Origin: Brasenia schreberi
Taxonomy: Eukaryota > Streptophyta > Magnoliopsida > Nymphaeales > Cabombaceae
Direction of reading: 5' to 3'
DNA: 64,000 nucleotides
Assembly (NCBI GenBank): GCA_036023115.1
Contig: JAYKKT010000089.1
Location: 16,114,501 to 16,178,500, forward strand
Position numbers and translations under genes: made by a program. This document shows positions 34,131-45,943 of the stretch, piece after piece. The notes beneath the pieces were generated by a model that was not told where the DNA came from, did not search any database, and saw nothing but the letters and a program-made list of their open reading frames with translations. Numbering within the stretch: position 1 is the first letter of the stretch; the number at the start of each line of letters is the position of its first letter.

Positions 34131-34140
34131 TTTATATAGG
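34131..34140 (-). promoter_or_regulatory. TATA box in solo LTR 32101-35385
   Basis: Minus strand CCTATATAAA followed by a run of C and GGGGCGGG. Confidence 0.8.
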
Positions 34141-35390
34141 GCTGAAAATGGCGGTTGGGGCTGGTATTGGGAGGGTGGTAAGGTGGTTTAGGTAGTGGTG
34201 GTGTGGTGATAAGGTGGGCTGGTTTTGGGGAGGGGCCAGATATTTTAATACAAGGGGTTTTGGGTAGATGGTGTGCTAGGTTTAGGTGGGGTGGTTTAGG
34301 GGTTTAGGGCTTAGCTAGGTGGGTTGGTTTTGGGGTGAGGTTTAGTGAGGTGGGTTAGGTGATTAGGCTAGGATTAGGTTAGGTTTAAAGAAATTAGGCT
34401 AGGTTTAGGGAAGGATTAGGGAAGTGGGTTAGGTGATTAGGTTGGGATTAGGCCGGGATTAGGGAAGTGGGTTAGGTGATTAGGCTAGGTTTACGCCAGG
34501 ATTAGGGTAAAAGGCTAGGATTAGAGGTTTTTGATTAGGATTGGGTTAAGGAGCTCCCTTTGCATAACCCATAGACCTTGTTGCATCATGTTGGTGCAGC
34601 CCTAGGTTAGGTTTTGGCTAATTACAAGCTTAAACCCATGCTAATTAGGCTAACCCACATGATTAACCCCAAACTTGAAATACAAGTCAAGCTTAATTAC
34701 AATCACTCCCTAATCTTATCCTCCTCCACTCTCTCTCATGCCCATAATCCCACGTGAATTTCAAGTGGGCCCTACCTCCATTTATGAGAAGGTGATGTGG
34801 GCCATGGATGTGGATATTGGATTGGATCTCTCGATCCAAATCCAAATCCAAGTCCACACATGGGTTTGGATGGGGATTTGGATATATATGGTCCAGATCC
34901 AATCCAAATTGAATTCTGACTCCTTCAGGCTGTGTTCGAAATAAACGGTTTGTGCGGGGTCTGACAGCATCAGTACTCCATCTGCATTGGTTCTTCGCCA
35001 ACATGATCGTCCGCTTCTGTTTTCACCCTCCGGAGATGATTTCAAGTAATGTTTTACTGATAACAGGGTCTTGGACGTTCGAGATCCTGGGGGTGGATTC
35101 AATACCAGAGTTGCTGTGCCGGACTCAACTTGTGCTCCGGTTCCGGGCTCTCTTTAGCTCTTCTGGCCCTACCTTGATCAGGCCAAGCCGCTTCGAGGGG
35201 GTTTCAAAACATATTTTAAAGTTTTCAAAGCTGTATTACACATATTTAAAACATATAAAGTTCAAGACATATGTACAGAGTTGTCTGGAAGGCTCTTGGG
35301 TTTCCAGACTCAAAATAGCCCTTTGGGGCTTCTTTTACAAAACCAGGTTGATTTGAGGAATTCGTGGGATTTCGGGGTGTTTACACTTAT

Positions 35391-35657
35391 AAAGAGGACT
35401 TTCTTTTCAAAATCCTTGGCTTTTTCAAAACCTTTACCAGGAGCTGCTAAATACAGGATTTTGTTTTTGGTATTTTGCATATTTTCGATTTTTTTGGATT
35501 TTTGTAAGGAAAGAACTTTGGGAACTATACAAATAACTCTTTTTTCGAGTTTTTGATCTTTTTCAAATGTTTTTGGTTTTGTGGATTTTTCAATTTTTTG
35601 AATTTCGAGTTTTTCAAATGTTTTGGGTTTTTGATTGAGGGATCTTCCATCATACCT
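35391..35657 (-). pseudogene. Element C: N-terminal segment of pol
   Basis: Short Lys-rich N-terminal part of pol (YDGRSLNQKPKTFEK at the start, ILYLAAPGKGFEK near the end), in a different frame from gag-protease. It begins near 35657, just after the word CCTTTGTAGG, and runs to the CTTAT duplication at 35386-35390, then continues at 32095. No ATG in this frame opens it. Element E has the same segment at about 56094-56350. It has no domain I recognise; it is a linker before RT. Confidence 0.75.
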
Positions 35658-35677
35658 ACAAAGGAAAACGCCACGGG

Positions 35678-38517
35678 TTAGATTCTGAACAAGAGGTCTA
35701 AATCGTAGGTTTCTACTTGGGTAGGCTCCAGGGCACCCTTGACCCAGGTGGTCACGGGAGGTGGTTCTGGTGGTATTCTAGGAGCATAGCCGATCCCGTG
35801 TCGGCTTTGGTTGGCCTTGGGAAAGATGGGTTCTACGAGATCCTGGTTTTGAGACCCTAGACTCTTGTAAGGCATATACCCCATGTTCAATAACATGTTC
35901 CATGATTTTTTGTTTTTGGAAAAGTTTTCATATAATTCGTGGTCCTGGAACTTGCTATCGTCCATGTTATGCACATAAGGCTTTCTGTCCAGGGGTTTTG
36001 GAAACAATTGATGCTTGGATTTTCCTGGGATGGTTAATGTTTTGAGTGGGCCAGCCTTGGGTGGCCCTTGGATATACACGACCTTCCTAGGTATCTGAAG
36101 TGTGAGCTTTGGTGGCTTGACCATGGTTTGCCCTGGGTTGGCCTTGTAGGCCTGGGAACTTGAAAAACATGGGGAATTCTGGATTCCCTGAAGCTGTGGG
36201 TGACTCTCACCTAGGATCACAACTATTTGATTTTCAAAAGGGATTTTGACACACCTATGGAAGGTGGATGGCACAACATGCAGGCTGTGTATCCAAGGCC
36301 TTCCCAATAATAGGTTGTAGTGGGGGTGGATGTCCAAAACATGGAATACCCCTACATGAGCTATCCCTCCTATTTCCATGGGTAGTTCAATGGATCCTAA
36401 AGGCCTAGACGCATTCCCATCGTATCCAGTGATTACGATGGGGCATGGATTCATGAAAGTCAAGGTGACTCCAATCTGATATGCTATGTGAAGTGGAAGG
36501 ATGTTGAGCCCTCCTCCTCCGTCAACTAAGCACCTATCTAGAGAGTGGTGATTCAATACCACCTCGATATGTAGGGCCTGATTATGGGATTCGTAGGGTC
36601 TTTCGAGATCCTCTTCCGAAAACATGATAGGTGTTTTCGCACCTATGGACGCCACTTGGTTAGACAAGGATTCTGGGGTTATGTTCGAACTAACCTTTGC
36701 TCTTTTTAAAATTTTCTCTAACACGAGTCTATGCCTAGGTGAGGTTTGTATCAGCTCTAGGATGGACATGTTAATGGGAATCTTTGAAAGATGGTTTTCG
36801 AAATCATACAAGTTTAAGACGACTTTTCCTTTGTCCGCTTTTGGGGGAACTCTAGGAATACATGCTTTTGAAGGGCCAGGCACACTGACCACTTTTTAGC
36901 ATTTTGCAGATGTGGGGGTTGATAGATCCTCCCGGATCTTATCACCTCCCCCACGATCAACCTAGGGTTTGTACCTAACGTGGCTTTAATCGAATGTTTT
37001 GGAGCACCTTGAATTTTCAAAACTGGTTTAATCGGGGACGGAGCTCTTGGTGGTCCCCAAATCACTACTTGGGTAGGTTTCCTATGAAGGACGAGTGTAG
37101 ATGCACAAGTAGAAAAACCATACTCATATGTATGTGCTAGACTCTTCGAAATTGTGAGAGCACATACCTCTTTGCCCTTTTCACTGGTACTTGCGTGATT
37201 GGGGAAGGGTTCTTTAAAAATAGCTTGGGCAGGCTCTGGTTCCTCAGTGACCTGGAGCCGGCCCTCTGCTATCAAGTTCTCGATTTTGTTAAGGAGGGAA
37301 AAACATTGCTTCGTATCATGGCCTTTGAGCCGATGATACTTGTAGAATCGATTCAAAAACCTCCCTTTGGAAGTGATTCTCTCGGGGATTTCAGGGAGTT
37401 CGATCATGCCTTGGGCGAGTAGGAGGTCTAGGACTTTCGACACAGGTTGGCCCAGCGGAGTGTACTCCCGTTTTTCAAAGGGTTTTTGCATTTTTTTGTC
37501 TTTTCTGTTTTCAAAACTCTCAAAATTCTTTGAAGTGCTCGTCAGTCTTGGATCTACCCGGATATTAGCGACCTTGTGGGGCTTTGCCCCTTTGTCCATG
37601 GTGGGTAGCCCGTAATTGCCGGGTTTCTCCAAGCGAGTTTTTGAAATTACGCTCCCTTTTCTCAAATGGTCGTAAATCCCTTTCTTTAAATTTGTTTAAA
37701 AAAGAGATGCTTTTTTAATCAGTTTGTGGAAAGTAGAGATTTTGTGTAGAGAAAGAAGGGTTTTCAACTCAGTTTTGAAATTATCGAGGATGAGCATTAC
37801 TGCGCATCCTTCGGATATGGGTTCTCGCACCTGCCCAAGGAGGGACCTCCATCGAACGATAAATGTATGCACATCTTCGTTCATACCTTGCTTCGTATCC
37901 CTCAAAGTGTTTAAAGTTGGCGTAACTTCTACGTTATGCGAAAATCTTTGCATAAAGCAGTTCGCCAACTCTTCAAAAGTTGCAAACTGGCTCAAATCGT
38001 AGGAAGCCAACCATTTGGAAGCTGTGTCTTTGAGGGATAAAGGGAACCAATACACCCATTTTATCGAGTCCTTCTTTTTCTTGTGGGCTCGACGAGAGAA
38101 AAGTTGCAAGTGAGACCTAGGGTCTCCCGTGCCATCATACCGATGGAAATTCGGTATTTCGTTGTCACTGTCTGTTTCATAGTCTAAGGGGAGAAAGTCA
38201 GACAGGGCGTACGTTGTTTTCTCTTTGTTTTGCCCCTTCAACAGCAGCTGTAGGGCTTTACGATCCTTGTGAGTGAAGGAGTCGTGGTATTGGTTGCCTT
38301 CCATCACGAAGGTCTCCTTGTGTCTGCGAGTTTTTTCAAACTTCTTTTTGGCCTTCATTGGTTCGCCATGTGACGAACATGAATCGGCTGCTTCAGCCTC
38401 TTGGCTAAGAGCAGCGATTTTGGCCTCGCACTCCCTTCTTATCTCTTCCTCTCTTTGTTTTCGAGTTTTTGAAGATTTCCTAGAATGAGAACTTGAGGCA
38501 TATGAGGCACGGCTAGA
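35678..38517 (-). pseudogene. Element C: gag-protease
   Basis: Main part of the gag-protease polyprotein; its first codons lie at 41739-41765 beyond a solo LTR. In order: Lys/Glu-rich N-terminal part, RYDGTGDPRSHLQLFSRR, capsid core (FPLSLKDTASKWLASYD ... GMNEDVHTFIVRWRSLLGQ), CHHC knuckle CKYHRLKGH... (here Tyr replaces the first Cys: FYKYHRLKGHDTKQC), protease site CLVDGGGGLNILP and HYNLLLGRPWIH, then PWNMLLNMGY near the end. The natural end is LDLLFRI, stop at 35678-35680. Damage: a TAA at 37693-37695 (Glu in E) and a one-base deletion near 36895. At the Trp after KKKKDSIK this copy reads TGG, unlike B and E. Length after removing the LTR is about 955 codons, as in E. Confidence 0.93.
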
Positions 38518-38522
38518 CACTT

Positions 38523-41500
38523 TGTAAACACCCCGAAATCCCACGAATTTCTTCAAAACAACCTGGTTTTGTACAAGCAGCCCCAAAGGGCCATTTTGAG
38601 TTTGGAAACGCAGGAGCCTTCCAGACAACCCTGTACATACGTTTTAAACTTCATATTTCAAAAATATATAATATGACTTTTGAAAACCTTTTAAAACACG
38701 TTTTTGAAACCCCGAAGCAGCTTGGCCTAATCAAGACAGGACCAGCAAAGTCAAAGAGAGCCCAGAACCGGAGCACATGTCAAGCCCGGCACAACAACTC
38801 TTGTATCACATCCATACCCCCAAGATCTCGAACGTCTAAGAGCCTGTTCTTATCAAAATGTTATTTGAAGTCATCTCCGGAAGGCAGAAACGGAGGCGGA
38901 CGACCATGTTGGCGAAGACCCAACGCAGACGGAGTACTGATGCTGTCAAGCCCCGCACAAATCGTCCGTTTCGAACCCAGCTCGAAGGAGTCAGAGTTCA
39001 GTTTGGATGGGATCTGGACCATATATATCCAGATCCCAATCCAAACCCATGTGTGAACTTGGATTTAGATTTGGATCTAGAGATCCAATCCAATATCCAT
39101 ATCCATGGCCCACATCACCTTCTCATAAATGGAGGTGGGGCCCACTTGAAATTCACGTGGGATTATGGGCATGAGAGAGAGTGGGGATGGATAATATCAA
39201 GAGTGTTGTAATTAAGCTTGACTTGTGTGTCAAGTTTGGGGTTAATCATGTGGGTTAGCCTAATTGAGTGGGTTTAAGCTTGTAATTAGCCAAAACCTAA
39301 CCTAGGGCTGCACCAACATGAGGTGGTTAAGGTCTATGGGCCATGCAAAGGGAGCTCCTTCACTTAAACCTAACCCAAAACACTTAATCCTAGCCTACCA
39401 CCCTAATCCACCCCTAATCTGAGCCTAATCACCTGACCCACTTCCCTAATCCCGGCCTAATCCCAACCTAATCACCTAACCCACTTCCCTAATCCTTCCC
39501 TAAACCTAGGTTAATTTCTCTAAACCTAGCCTAATCACCTAACCTAGCTCACTAAACCTCACCCTAAAACCCAACCACCTAACCTAGCCCTAAACCCCTA
39601 AACCACCCCTAGCCCACAATCTACCCAAACCACTAGTTTTTAAAATATCTGGCCCTACCCTTTCCAGCCCACCTTATCTTCATACCACCCTACCTAAACC
39701 ACCTAACCACTACCCCAAACCCAGCCCTAACCGACCTACCCATCCCTATATAAACCCCCCCCCTTGGGGGCGGGTTTTCCTATCTGGCCGCCTTCCCCAA
39801 GCCCAGCCGAGCCCCCACTTCCCAGCCCAGCCGAATCTGCTCCGCCTGCTCCGCCTGCACCACCACCATCCCTCCATCCCACCACCACTTGCACCGCCAT
39901 CTCCACCACCTCCCGGCCAAGCCTCACTATCTGCCCAACTTCTTTCCAGCCGAGCGCCATCTTCATTCCATTCGGTTAGTACCCCTTTACTTCGTCTCAC
40001 CTTCTCTACTCCCTCTCCACTCTCAGCCACCTAAACCCTACCACAACACCCTACCACCAGCCATTCCCATTTGCTGCCACCCTTCTCACTCAGCCGAACC
40101 TAGTCATCCTAGCAGCCCGCTACCACCACATTCCCCTAAGACTCCCATTCGGCCTTCCCTTAAACTCCCCTTAGATCCATATTCCCTAACACTCTATACT
40201 CTCCATTCGTGACCCTACATATTCACTTGGCCCAACCCCTTTAATTCCCCACATCAAGACGACACCCACTTGCAGCCGGCCATCTTTAAGGCGCCTATCC
40301 CGTGCCCCATTTGCAGCCGGCCAGCACCCTTTGTCGCTCACCCTCGCGGAGCTCCCGTTTGCAGCCCAAGGCGAAGGCCAAGCCCACGCTCAAGCAAGGC
40401 CTCTACGGACCAGCTACTAGTAAGTGCCTAACTCGGTCTTTAGTTGTATACTTGCTTGAGATTCAATTTGATACGGGGTTGTAATAACGGAGCATAGTCT
40501 CCCCCCGCTTGTAATAACGTGGTTTGGCACACCCACACACGTGCACTCTCTTAGTTGTGCACGATTTTAGACACACGGGCCTAATCAGCCCCTAATACAT
40601 AAGTAGATATATACACTTTCATTTTCGAAGGGTTTTTGCTTAAGTTGGGTGCGTCGTCTTTCAATTCAAGCACTCACACACATTGAGCTTTCGCTCTTAT
40701 TTGAAAGACCCAAGTAAGGGCCAACCTATACTATTTGGGTTTCATTTCATGTCGTGTGAGTAAGTCCTTCAATTCAAGCACTTTCACACACATTGAGCTT
40801 TCGCTCTTATTTGAAAGACCCAAGTAAGGGCTGACCTATACTATTTGGGTTTCATTTCATGTCGTGTGTGTAAGTCTTTCAATTCAAGCACTCTTACACA
40901 CATTGAGCCTTCGCTCTTATTCCCAAGACCTTAGTAAAGGCCTTATTGCAGTTATATTTGGGTTTCATTTGTGTCGTGTGTGTAGTACTTCAATTCAAGC
41001 ACTCTCACACACATTGAGCCTTCACTCTTACTCCCAAGACCTTAGTCAAGGCCATACTGCAATTTATATTTGGGTTTAATTTCATGTCGTGTGTGTAAGT
41101 CTTTCAATTCAAGCACGCACCCACATTGAGCCTTCGCTCTTATTTGCAAGACCCGAGTAAGGGCTCATATACATAATCTATATACATATCTCCCTTCGGT
41201 TATTTCCCTTCGGTTATTTTCCTTCAGTATTGTCTTTACATTTCGGGTTTTCCCTTTGGAGTAGCATGAGTTTGCATTGCATCTACGCCATACCATGAGG
41301 TAGGACGCATATTGCATCGAAGCAAGTCCCGCTCGAATTCGCCCATGTAGTGGATTGTTCATAACACACAAACTAGGTGGCCCGAAAAGGGATAAAAGAA
41401 AAGACTTAGGCACGTGCAAATCCACGTGATCTAAAACATGCAATCGCATTTTAAAAACCCGAAATAGACACCTCGAACCGCTTCGTAGACTTTCTCTCCA

Positions 41501-41738
41501 AAACTCGATTTTTACAAAGCGTAGAGACTGACCCTTGCGCATTGGTGCAAGAAGGTTTGCGACGACAAGAGCTTACTTGCTCACAGTCGCCACGTTTAGA
41601 AGTCAGTGTTAAAAATATCTTCTCTAGCTTAGGTAAGCTAGCTGGCACGCCCTGTTTGCATACATAGGCCTTAGACATACGAGAGGATCCGCTCCAAGCC
41701 CTGAAAAGGCGAGAGGCGGGGATTTTCGCGCGTCTAAA
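38523..41738 (+). mobile_element. Solo LTR in gag of element C
   Basis: Complete 3216-bp LTR in plus orientation, from TGTAAACACC to CGTCTAAA (one change from CGTCTACA), with the perfect duplication CACTT at 38518-38522 and 41739-41743. It splits codons about 9-11 of gag; removing it restores MSSSDSNEV joined to SSRASYAS. Inside: GATCC palindrome (39010-39036), G-box (39154-39159), CCTAATC-like tract (about 39360-39640), TATA box (39747-39754), leader, donor-like GTAAGTGCC (about 40431), hairpin region (about 40478-40520), 111-bp array (about 40650-41170). Confidence 0.97.
39747..39754 (+). promoter_or_regulatory. TATA box in solo LTR 38523-41738
   Basis: TATATAAA followed by a C run and TTGGGGGCGGG, which can pair into a G/C hairpin at the expected transcript start. 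Confidence 0.8.
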
Positions 41739-41743
41739 CACTT

Positions 41744-41765
41744 CATTGGAGTCTGAACTCGACAT
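41744..41765 (-). pseudogene. Element C: first codons of gag
   Basis: ATG at 41763-41765 opening MSSSDSN; the frame enters the CACTT duplication at 41739-41743 and continues at 38517 after the solo LTR. About 145 bp downstream (in element sense) of the 5' LTR end. Confidence 0.85.
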
Positions 41766-41886
41766 GACTCCGATGCTTTAAAATCCAACTATGAAATGCA
41801 AAAAGACAAAGAGTTAAAACACTTTTCTTTGAAAACAAAATTTTCAAGAGATCTGTTTGTTTGTATCGATTTTCTTTAAGACCCAC

Positions 41887-41905
41887 GTCCCACCGGGCGT
41901 GCCAA
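41887..41905 (-). promoter_or_regulatory. Element C: primer binding site
   Basis: Element sense TTGGCACGCCCGGTGGGAC, three bases after the LTR end at 41909. The leader to the gag start (41766-41886) shows nothing else. Confidence 0.85.
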
Positions 41906-41908
41906 ATC

Positions 41909-42590
41909 TATAGACACGGAAATTCTTCGACTTCGGGTTTCTTAGGCCTGGAGTGAATCTTTTCGCAATCTATGTTTGCTTTTAGGGCGTGACAGCTAGC
42001 TTACTCAAACTAGCGAAGTAAATTTTGAAAATATCTGACTTTTGGGGCGACTGTGGATAAGTGGGCTCTTTTCGTCACAAACCTTCTTGCACCGATGCAC
42101 AAGGGTCTATCTGTACGCTTTAGGAAAACTTGATTTTGAACAAATACGACCTTTTTGAAAAGTACGAAAGTGTTTGATCAATTGGTTTTTGTCAAATTGC
42201 AGATTTTATTCATGGGTTCCACACATTCCTATGTCTTTGGGTTTTAGCAAATTTTGGCATGTAATTGTGTGCATCAAGTGCTCGATTTTATCAGATTCTA
42301 CACGACTTTGCTTGGGATTGTTCGATGCAAGTATGCTCCCTATCTCGAGTGTGGCATATATGCAATGCAAACTCACACAACTTGAAGGGAAAACCCAGAA
42401 TTTAAAGACATAGTAGAAGGGAAATTGCAGAAGAAAAAATATGGCTATATCTTAGATGCGGAAAGAAAATATATAGCTATATCTTAAGAGCGAGAAGGCT
42501 CAATGTGAGTGAATGCTTTGAGTGTATAAATTGAAAGGCAACTCACGCAACTTGAATTTAAAACCCAGCTGAAAGGGAAATACATACATA

Positions 42591-42628
<38 letters not shown>

Positions 42629-43097
42629 CGTAAGAGCGGAAAGGCTCAATGTGAGTGAGTGCTTTGAGTGTATAAAATGAAAGACAACTCACACGACTTG
42701 AACCTTAAAACCCAACTGAATGTATATAAATAGAGCTATATCCTATGGGTTGTTGAGGCCCGTTTGTGTGCAAAAGTGTGCAGATAAGAGTGGAAAGGCT
42801 CGAGTGTACATGTGTGATTCGTGTTTCAAACCACAATATTACATCTCGGGGGGAGACTACGCTCCATTATTACAACCCCGTATCGAATTTAATTGAACTT
42901 GAAGCAATGTAAAAGACTAGATTTGAGCACTTACACTTCGTCTGCTTGGGCTTTTTTTATCAATGAGATCCGACCTTGGATATAGCCGTTGGATGGACCT
43001 CTCACTGTGAACTGATCAGATGCGTGGGGTTTTGATCCTAGTTCATGATCTAGGCTATGTCAACATGCGAAGATGCTATGGTTTTGGGTAGGACATG
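41909..43097 (-). mobile_element. Element C: 5' LTR, last part only
   Basis: Partner of 24422-27403, starting TATAGACACGG (one change from TGTAGACAC) and colinear with it for about 1.2 kb, including the GAGCGAGAAGGCTC units and TTACAACCCCGTATC hairpin region. It contains a TA microsatellite (42581-42628) not present in the other copy. It stops at 43097 where the next LTR was inserted, and its U3 half is not found further right. Confidence 0.88.
42581..42628. repeat. (TA)n microsatellite
   Basis: Tract of TA/TACA units inside the 5' LTR of C. The matching place in the 3' LTR (about 25081-25094) has only ACGTATATATATACG, so the tract expanded after the two LTRs were made. Confidence 0.9.
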
Positions 43098-45943
43098 TGT
43101 AGACGCAGAAAGTTCCCGCTTCTGGTTCTTAGGCCTGAAGCGAATCTTTTTGTGTGTGTAAGTCCTATTTAAGCAAAAGGGCGTGCCAGCTAGCTTGCTT
43201 AAGCTAGCGAAAAAATACTTTGAAATCTGACTCCTAACGTGGCGACTGTGAGCAAGCAAGCTCTTTTCGTCGCAGACCTTCTTGCACCGATGCGCAAGGG
43301 TCAGTCTGTACGCTTAGAAAATCGAGTTTTAAATATGAGAACCTACGAAAATGTTTGAGGTGTTCGATTCGGGCTGTTTTTGTATGATTTTCAGATTTTA
43401 TTTCACGTGAATTTGCATGTGCCTATGTCTTTCTTTTTATCCCTTTTCGGGCCAACTAGGTGTGTGTTATGAACACGTGACCTAAGTGGGGTGACTTTGA
43501 GTGGGAGTATGGGGTTTGTTTTGATGCAATATGCATCCTAACTCGTGGTATGGCATATATGCAATGCAAACTCACGCAACTCCAAAGGGAAAACCCGAAT
43601 TGAAAGACAATGTGGAAGGGAAATGACTTGAATGTAAATTGCAAAAGGGAAATATGGCTATATCTTAAGAGCGGAAAGGCTCAATTGGGCAAGTGTGTGT
43701 CGTGTATATATGTAAAGACTACGCACACTGCTGAACCTTAAAACCCAAATCTTAAAGACATAGCCGAAAGGGAAATACTTATAATATATATGGGCCCGAA
43801 GGTCGCCAACGTGTTACGTGGGTGCTGTGTGTATATTGAAAGACAACTCACACGACTTAAATGAAACCCAAATATAAATTGCAATATGGCCTTAACTAAG
43901 GTCTTGGGAGTAAGTGCGAAAGCTCAATGTGTGTGAGTGTAGAATTGAAGTACTACGCACACGACATGAAATTAAACCCAAATATAAATTGCAATAGGCC
44001 TTGACTAAGGTCTTGGGAGTAGGAGCGAAAGCTCAATGTGTGTGAGTGTATAATTGAAATACTACGCACACAACATGAAGTAAAACACCCAAGGGAAATT
44101 ATAACACGGCCCTTACTTGGGTCTTGAAAATAAGAGCGAAAGCTCAATGTGTGTGAGTGCGAGAATTGAAAGACAACACACACAACTTAAGCAAAACCCC
44201 ATGCAACTTAAATTATATAAGTAAGTCTATATCTTAAGGGCTGATTAGGCCCGAGTGTGTGTCAAAATCGTGTGCAGCTAAGAGCGAGATAGGCTCAAGT
44301 GCACGTGTGTGTGGGTGTGCCAAACCACGTAATTACAAGCGGGGATAGACAATGCTCCGTTATTACAACCCCGTATCAAATTTAATTAAGCTTAAGCAAG
44401 TCTATATACAAGGACCGAGTTAGGCACTTACGGATAGCTGGTCCGGGCATGACTGGCTTGCGCTTGGGCTGGTATATTGCCTTGGGCTGTAAGAGGGAGC
44501 TCCTCGGAAGGGCGTGGCAAAGGGAGGTGCTGGCTGAACGGCAAGGGTGCGGGTGTGGCGCCTTGGCGCTATTCGAACGGAGGGCTAGGTTGCTGCCTTG
44601 GCTGGGGTAGTTAGGGGTGCCTAGGGAAGGTAAAGGGGAGCTAAGGTGTGTCACTAAGGTGTGGGGGCTGTCTAAGGGAAAGGAGGTAAGGCTGCAGGTG
44701 TTGCGGTCAGTTGTGGCTGAATGGTGGCAGGTAGTTAGGTGGTGGTTGGCTGGATGAAGTGGAGACTAGGCTAAGGAAGGGTGGCGTATGGTGGCTGAGA
44801 GTGGAGGGGGAGTGAAGAGAGGGTGATGTTATGATGGGGTACTAACCAGAGAGGAAGGTGAAGGTGGCGGGTGTCCAAGGGAGGCAGCCGGTTGAGGGAA
44901 GGTGGCAGGTTGGTGCAGTCGGGTAGCGTGGAGTGAAGCTGGCCGGGAGGTGATGGTGGCGTGGAGTGGAGCTGGCCGGAGTTCCAAGGTGGAGCAGGTG
45001 AGAGAAGAAGGAAAGAGATGAGAGAGGAGAGGGGGCTCGGCTGGCCCAAGAGAGCTTGAAAAACCCGCCCACTAGTGGGGGGGTTTTATAGTTTTTGTTG
45101 GGGTCAGTTGGGGCTGGTTTGGTGGTTAGGTGGTGGTGGTTTGGGGATAAGGTGGGCCAAATATTTAGGGGGGGCCAGATATTTAGGTTAGGTGGTTTTA
45201 GGGATATGGTGTGCTAGGGATCTAGGTGGAGTGGTTTAGTGGTTTAGGGCTTAGCTAGGTGGGTTGGTTTTAGGGTGAGGTTTAGTGAGGTGGGTTAGAT
45301 GTTTAGGCTAGAATTAGGTCGGGATTAGGGGAATTAGGCTAGGTTTAGGGAAGGATTAGGGAGGTGGGTTAGGTGATTAGGTTGGGATTAGGGAAGGATT
45401 AGAGAAGTAGGTTAGGTGATTAGGTTAGGATTAGGTCGGGTTTAGGACAGATGGCTAGGATTAGGGGGTTTAGCTTAGGATTAGGTTAGAAACATCCCTT
45501 TGCATGGCCCATAGACCTAGTTGCATCATGTTGGTGCAACCCTAGGTTAGGTGTAGGTTCATACAAGTTTAAACCCACACTCATTAGGCTAACCCACATG
45601 ATTAACCCAAAACTTGACATACAAGTCAAGCTTAACACATTTCACTCATTTAATCCTCCCCATTCTCTCTCATGCCCAAGATCCCACGTGAATTTCAAGT
45701 GGGCCTCACCTCCATTTATGAGAGGGTGATGTGGGCCCTGGATGTGGATATTGGATTGGATCTTTAGATCCAAATCCAAATCCAAATCCACATATATGTT
45801 TGGATTGGGATCTGGATATATATGGTCCAGATCCAATCCAAAGCTGAATTCTAACTCCTTCAGGGTATGTTCGAAATGAACGGTTTGTGCGGGGCCTGAC
45901 AGCATCAGTACTCTGCCATGCGTTGGGTCTTCGCCAACATTGT
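43098..45943 (-). mobile_element. Main-family LTR, U3 start missing
   Basis: Starts TGTAGACGCAGAAAG at 43098 after ACATG inside the LTR of C, and is colinear with 45944 onwards for about 2.85 kb: tandem array (about 43650-44260), hairpin region (about 44335-44370), TATA (45084-45091), CCTAATC-like tract, G-box (45685-45690), GATCC palindrome. It is interrupted at CGCCAACATTGT by the next LTR; the last 400 or so bases are not found in this window. Confidence 0.85.
45084..45091 (-). promoter_or_regulatory. TATA box in LTR 43098-45943
   Basis: Minus strand CTATAAAA followed by CCCCCCCACTAGTGGGCGGG, a G/C hairpin with a different loop from the sister LTRs. Confidence 0.75.

Larger units (their letters stand above)
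32101..35385 (-). mobile_element. Solo LTR in pol of element C
   Basis: Complete 3285-bp LTR of the main family, plus-strand ends TGTAGACGCAG and TGTTTACA, flanked by the perfect 5-bp duplication CTTAT at 32096-32100 and 35386-35390. There is no primer binding site or internal sequence, so two LTRs recombined and the inside was lost. Removing it and one CTTAT copy rejoins the pol frame exactly. It carries a TATA box (34131-34140), G-box CACGTG (34751-34756), a GATCC palindrome, a CCTAATC-like tract, and three full 111-bp units. Confidence 0.97.

Noticed and set aside
39764..39979. Pro/Ser-rich open frames just after the TATA box, also at 50874, 58182, 61554 and on the minus strand near 45072 and 47993
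   Set aside because: They open with TTG or GTG, lie in C-rich leader DNA, and their protein sequence changes freely between copies. The likeness of their starts comes from the conserved G/C hairpin, not from coding.
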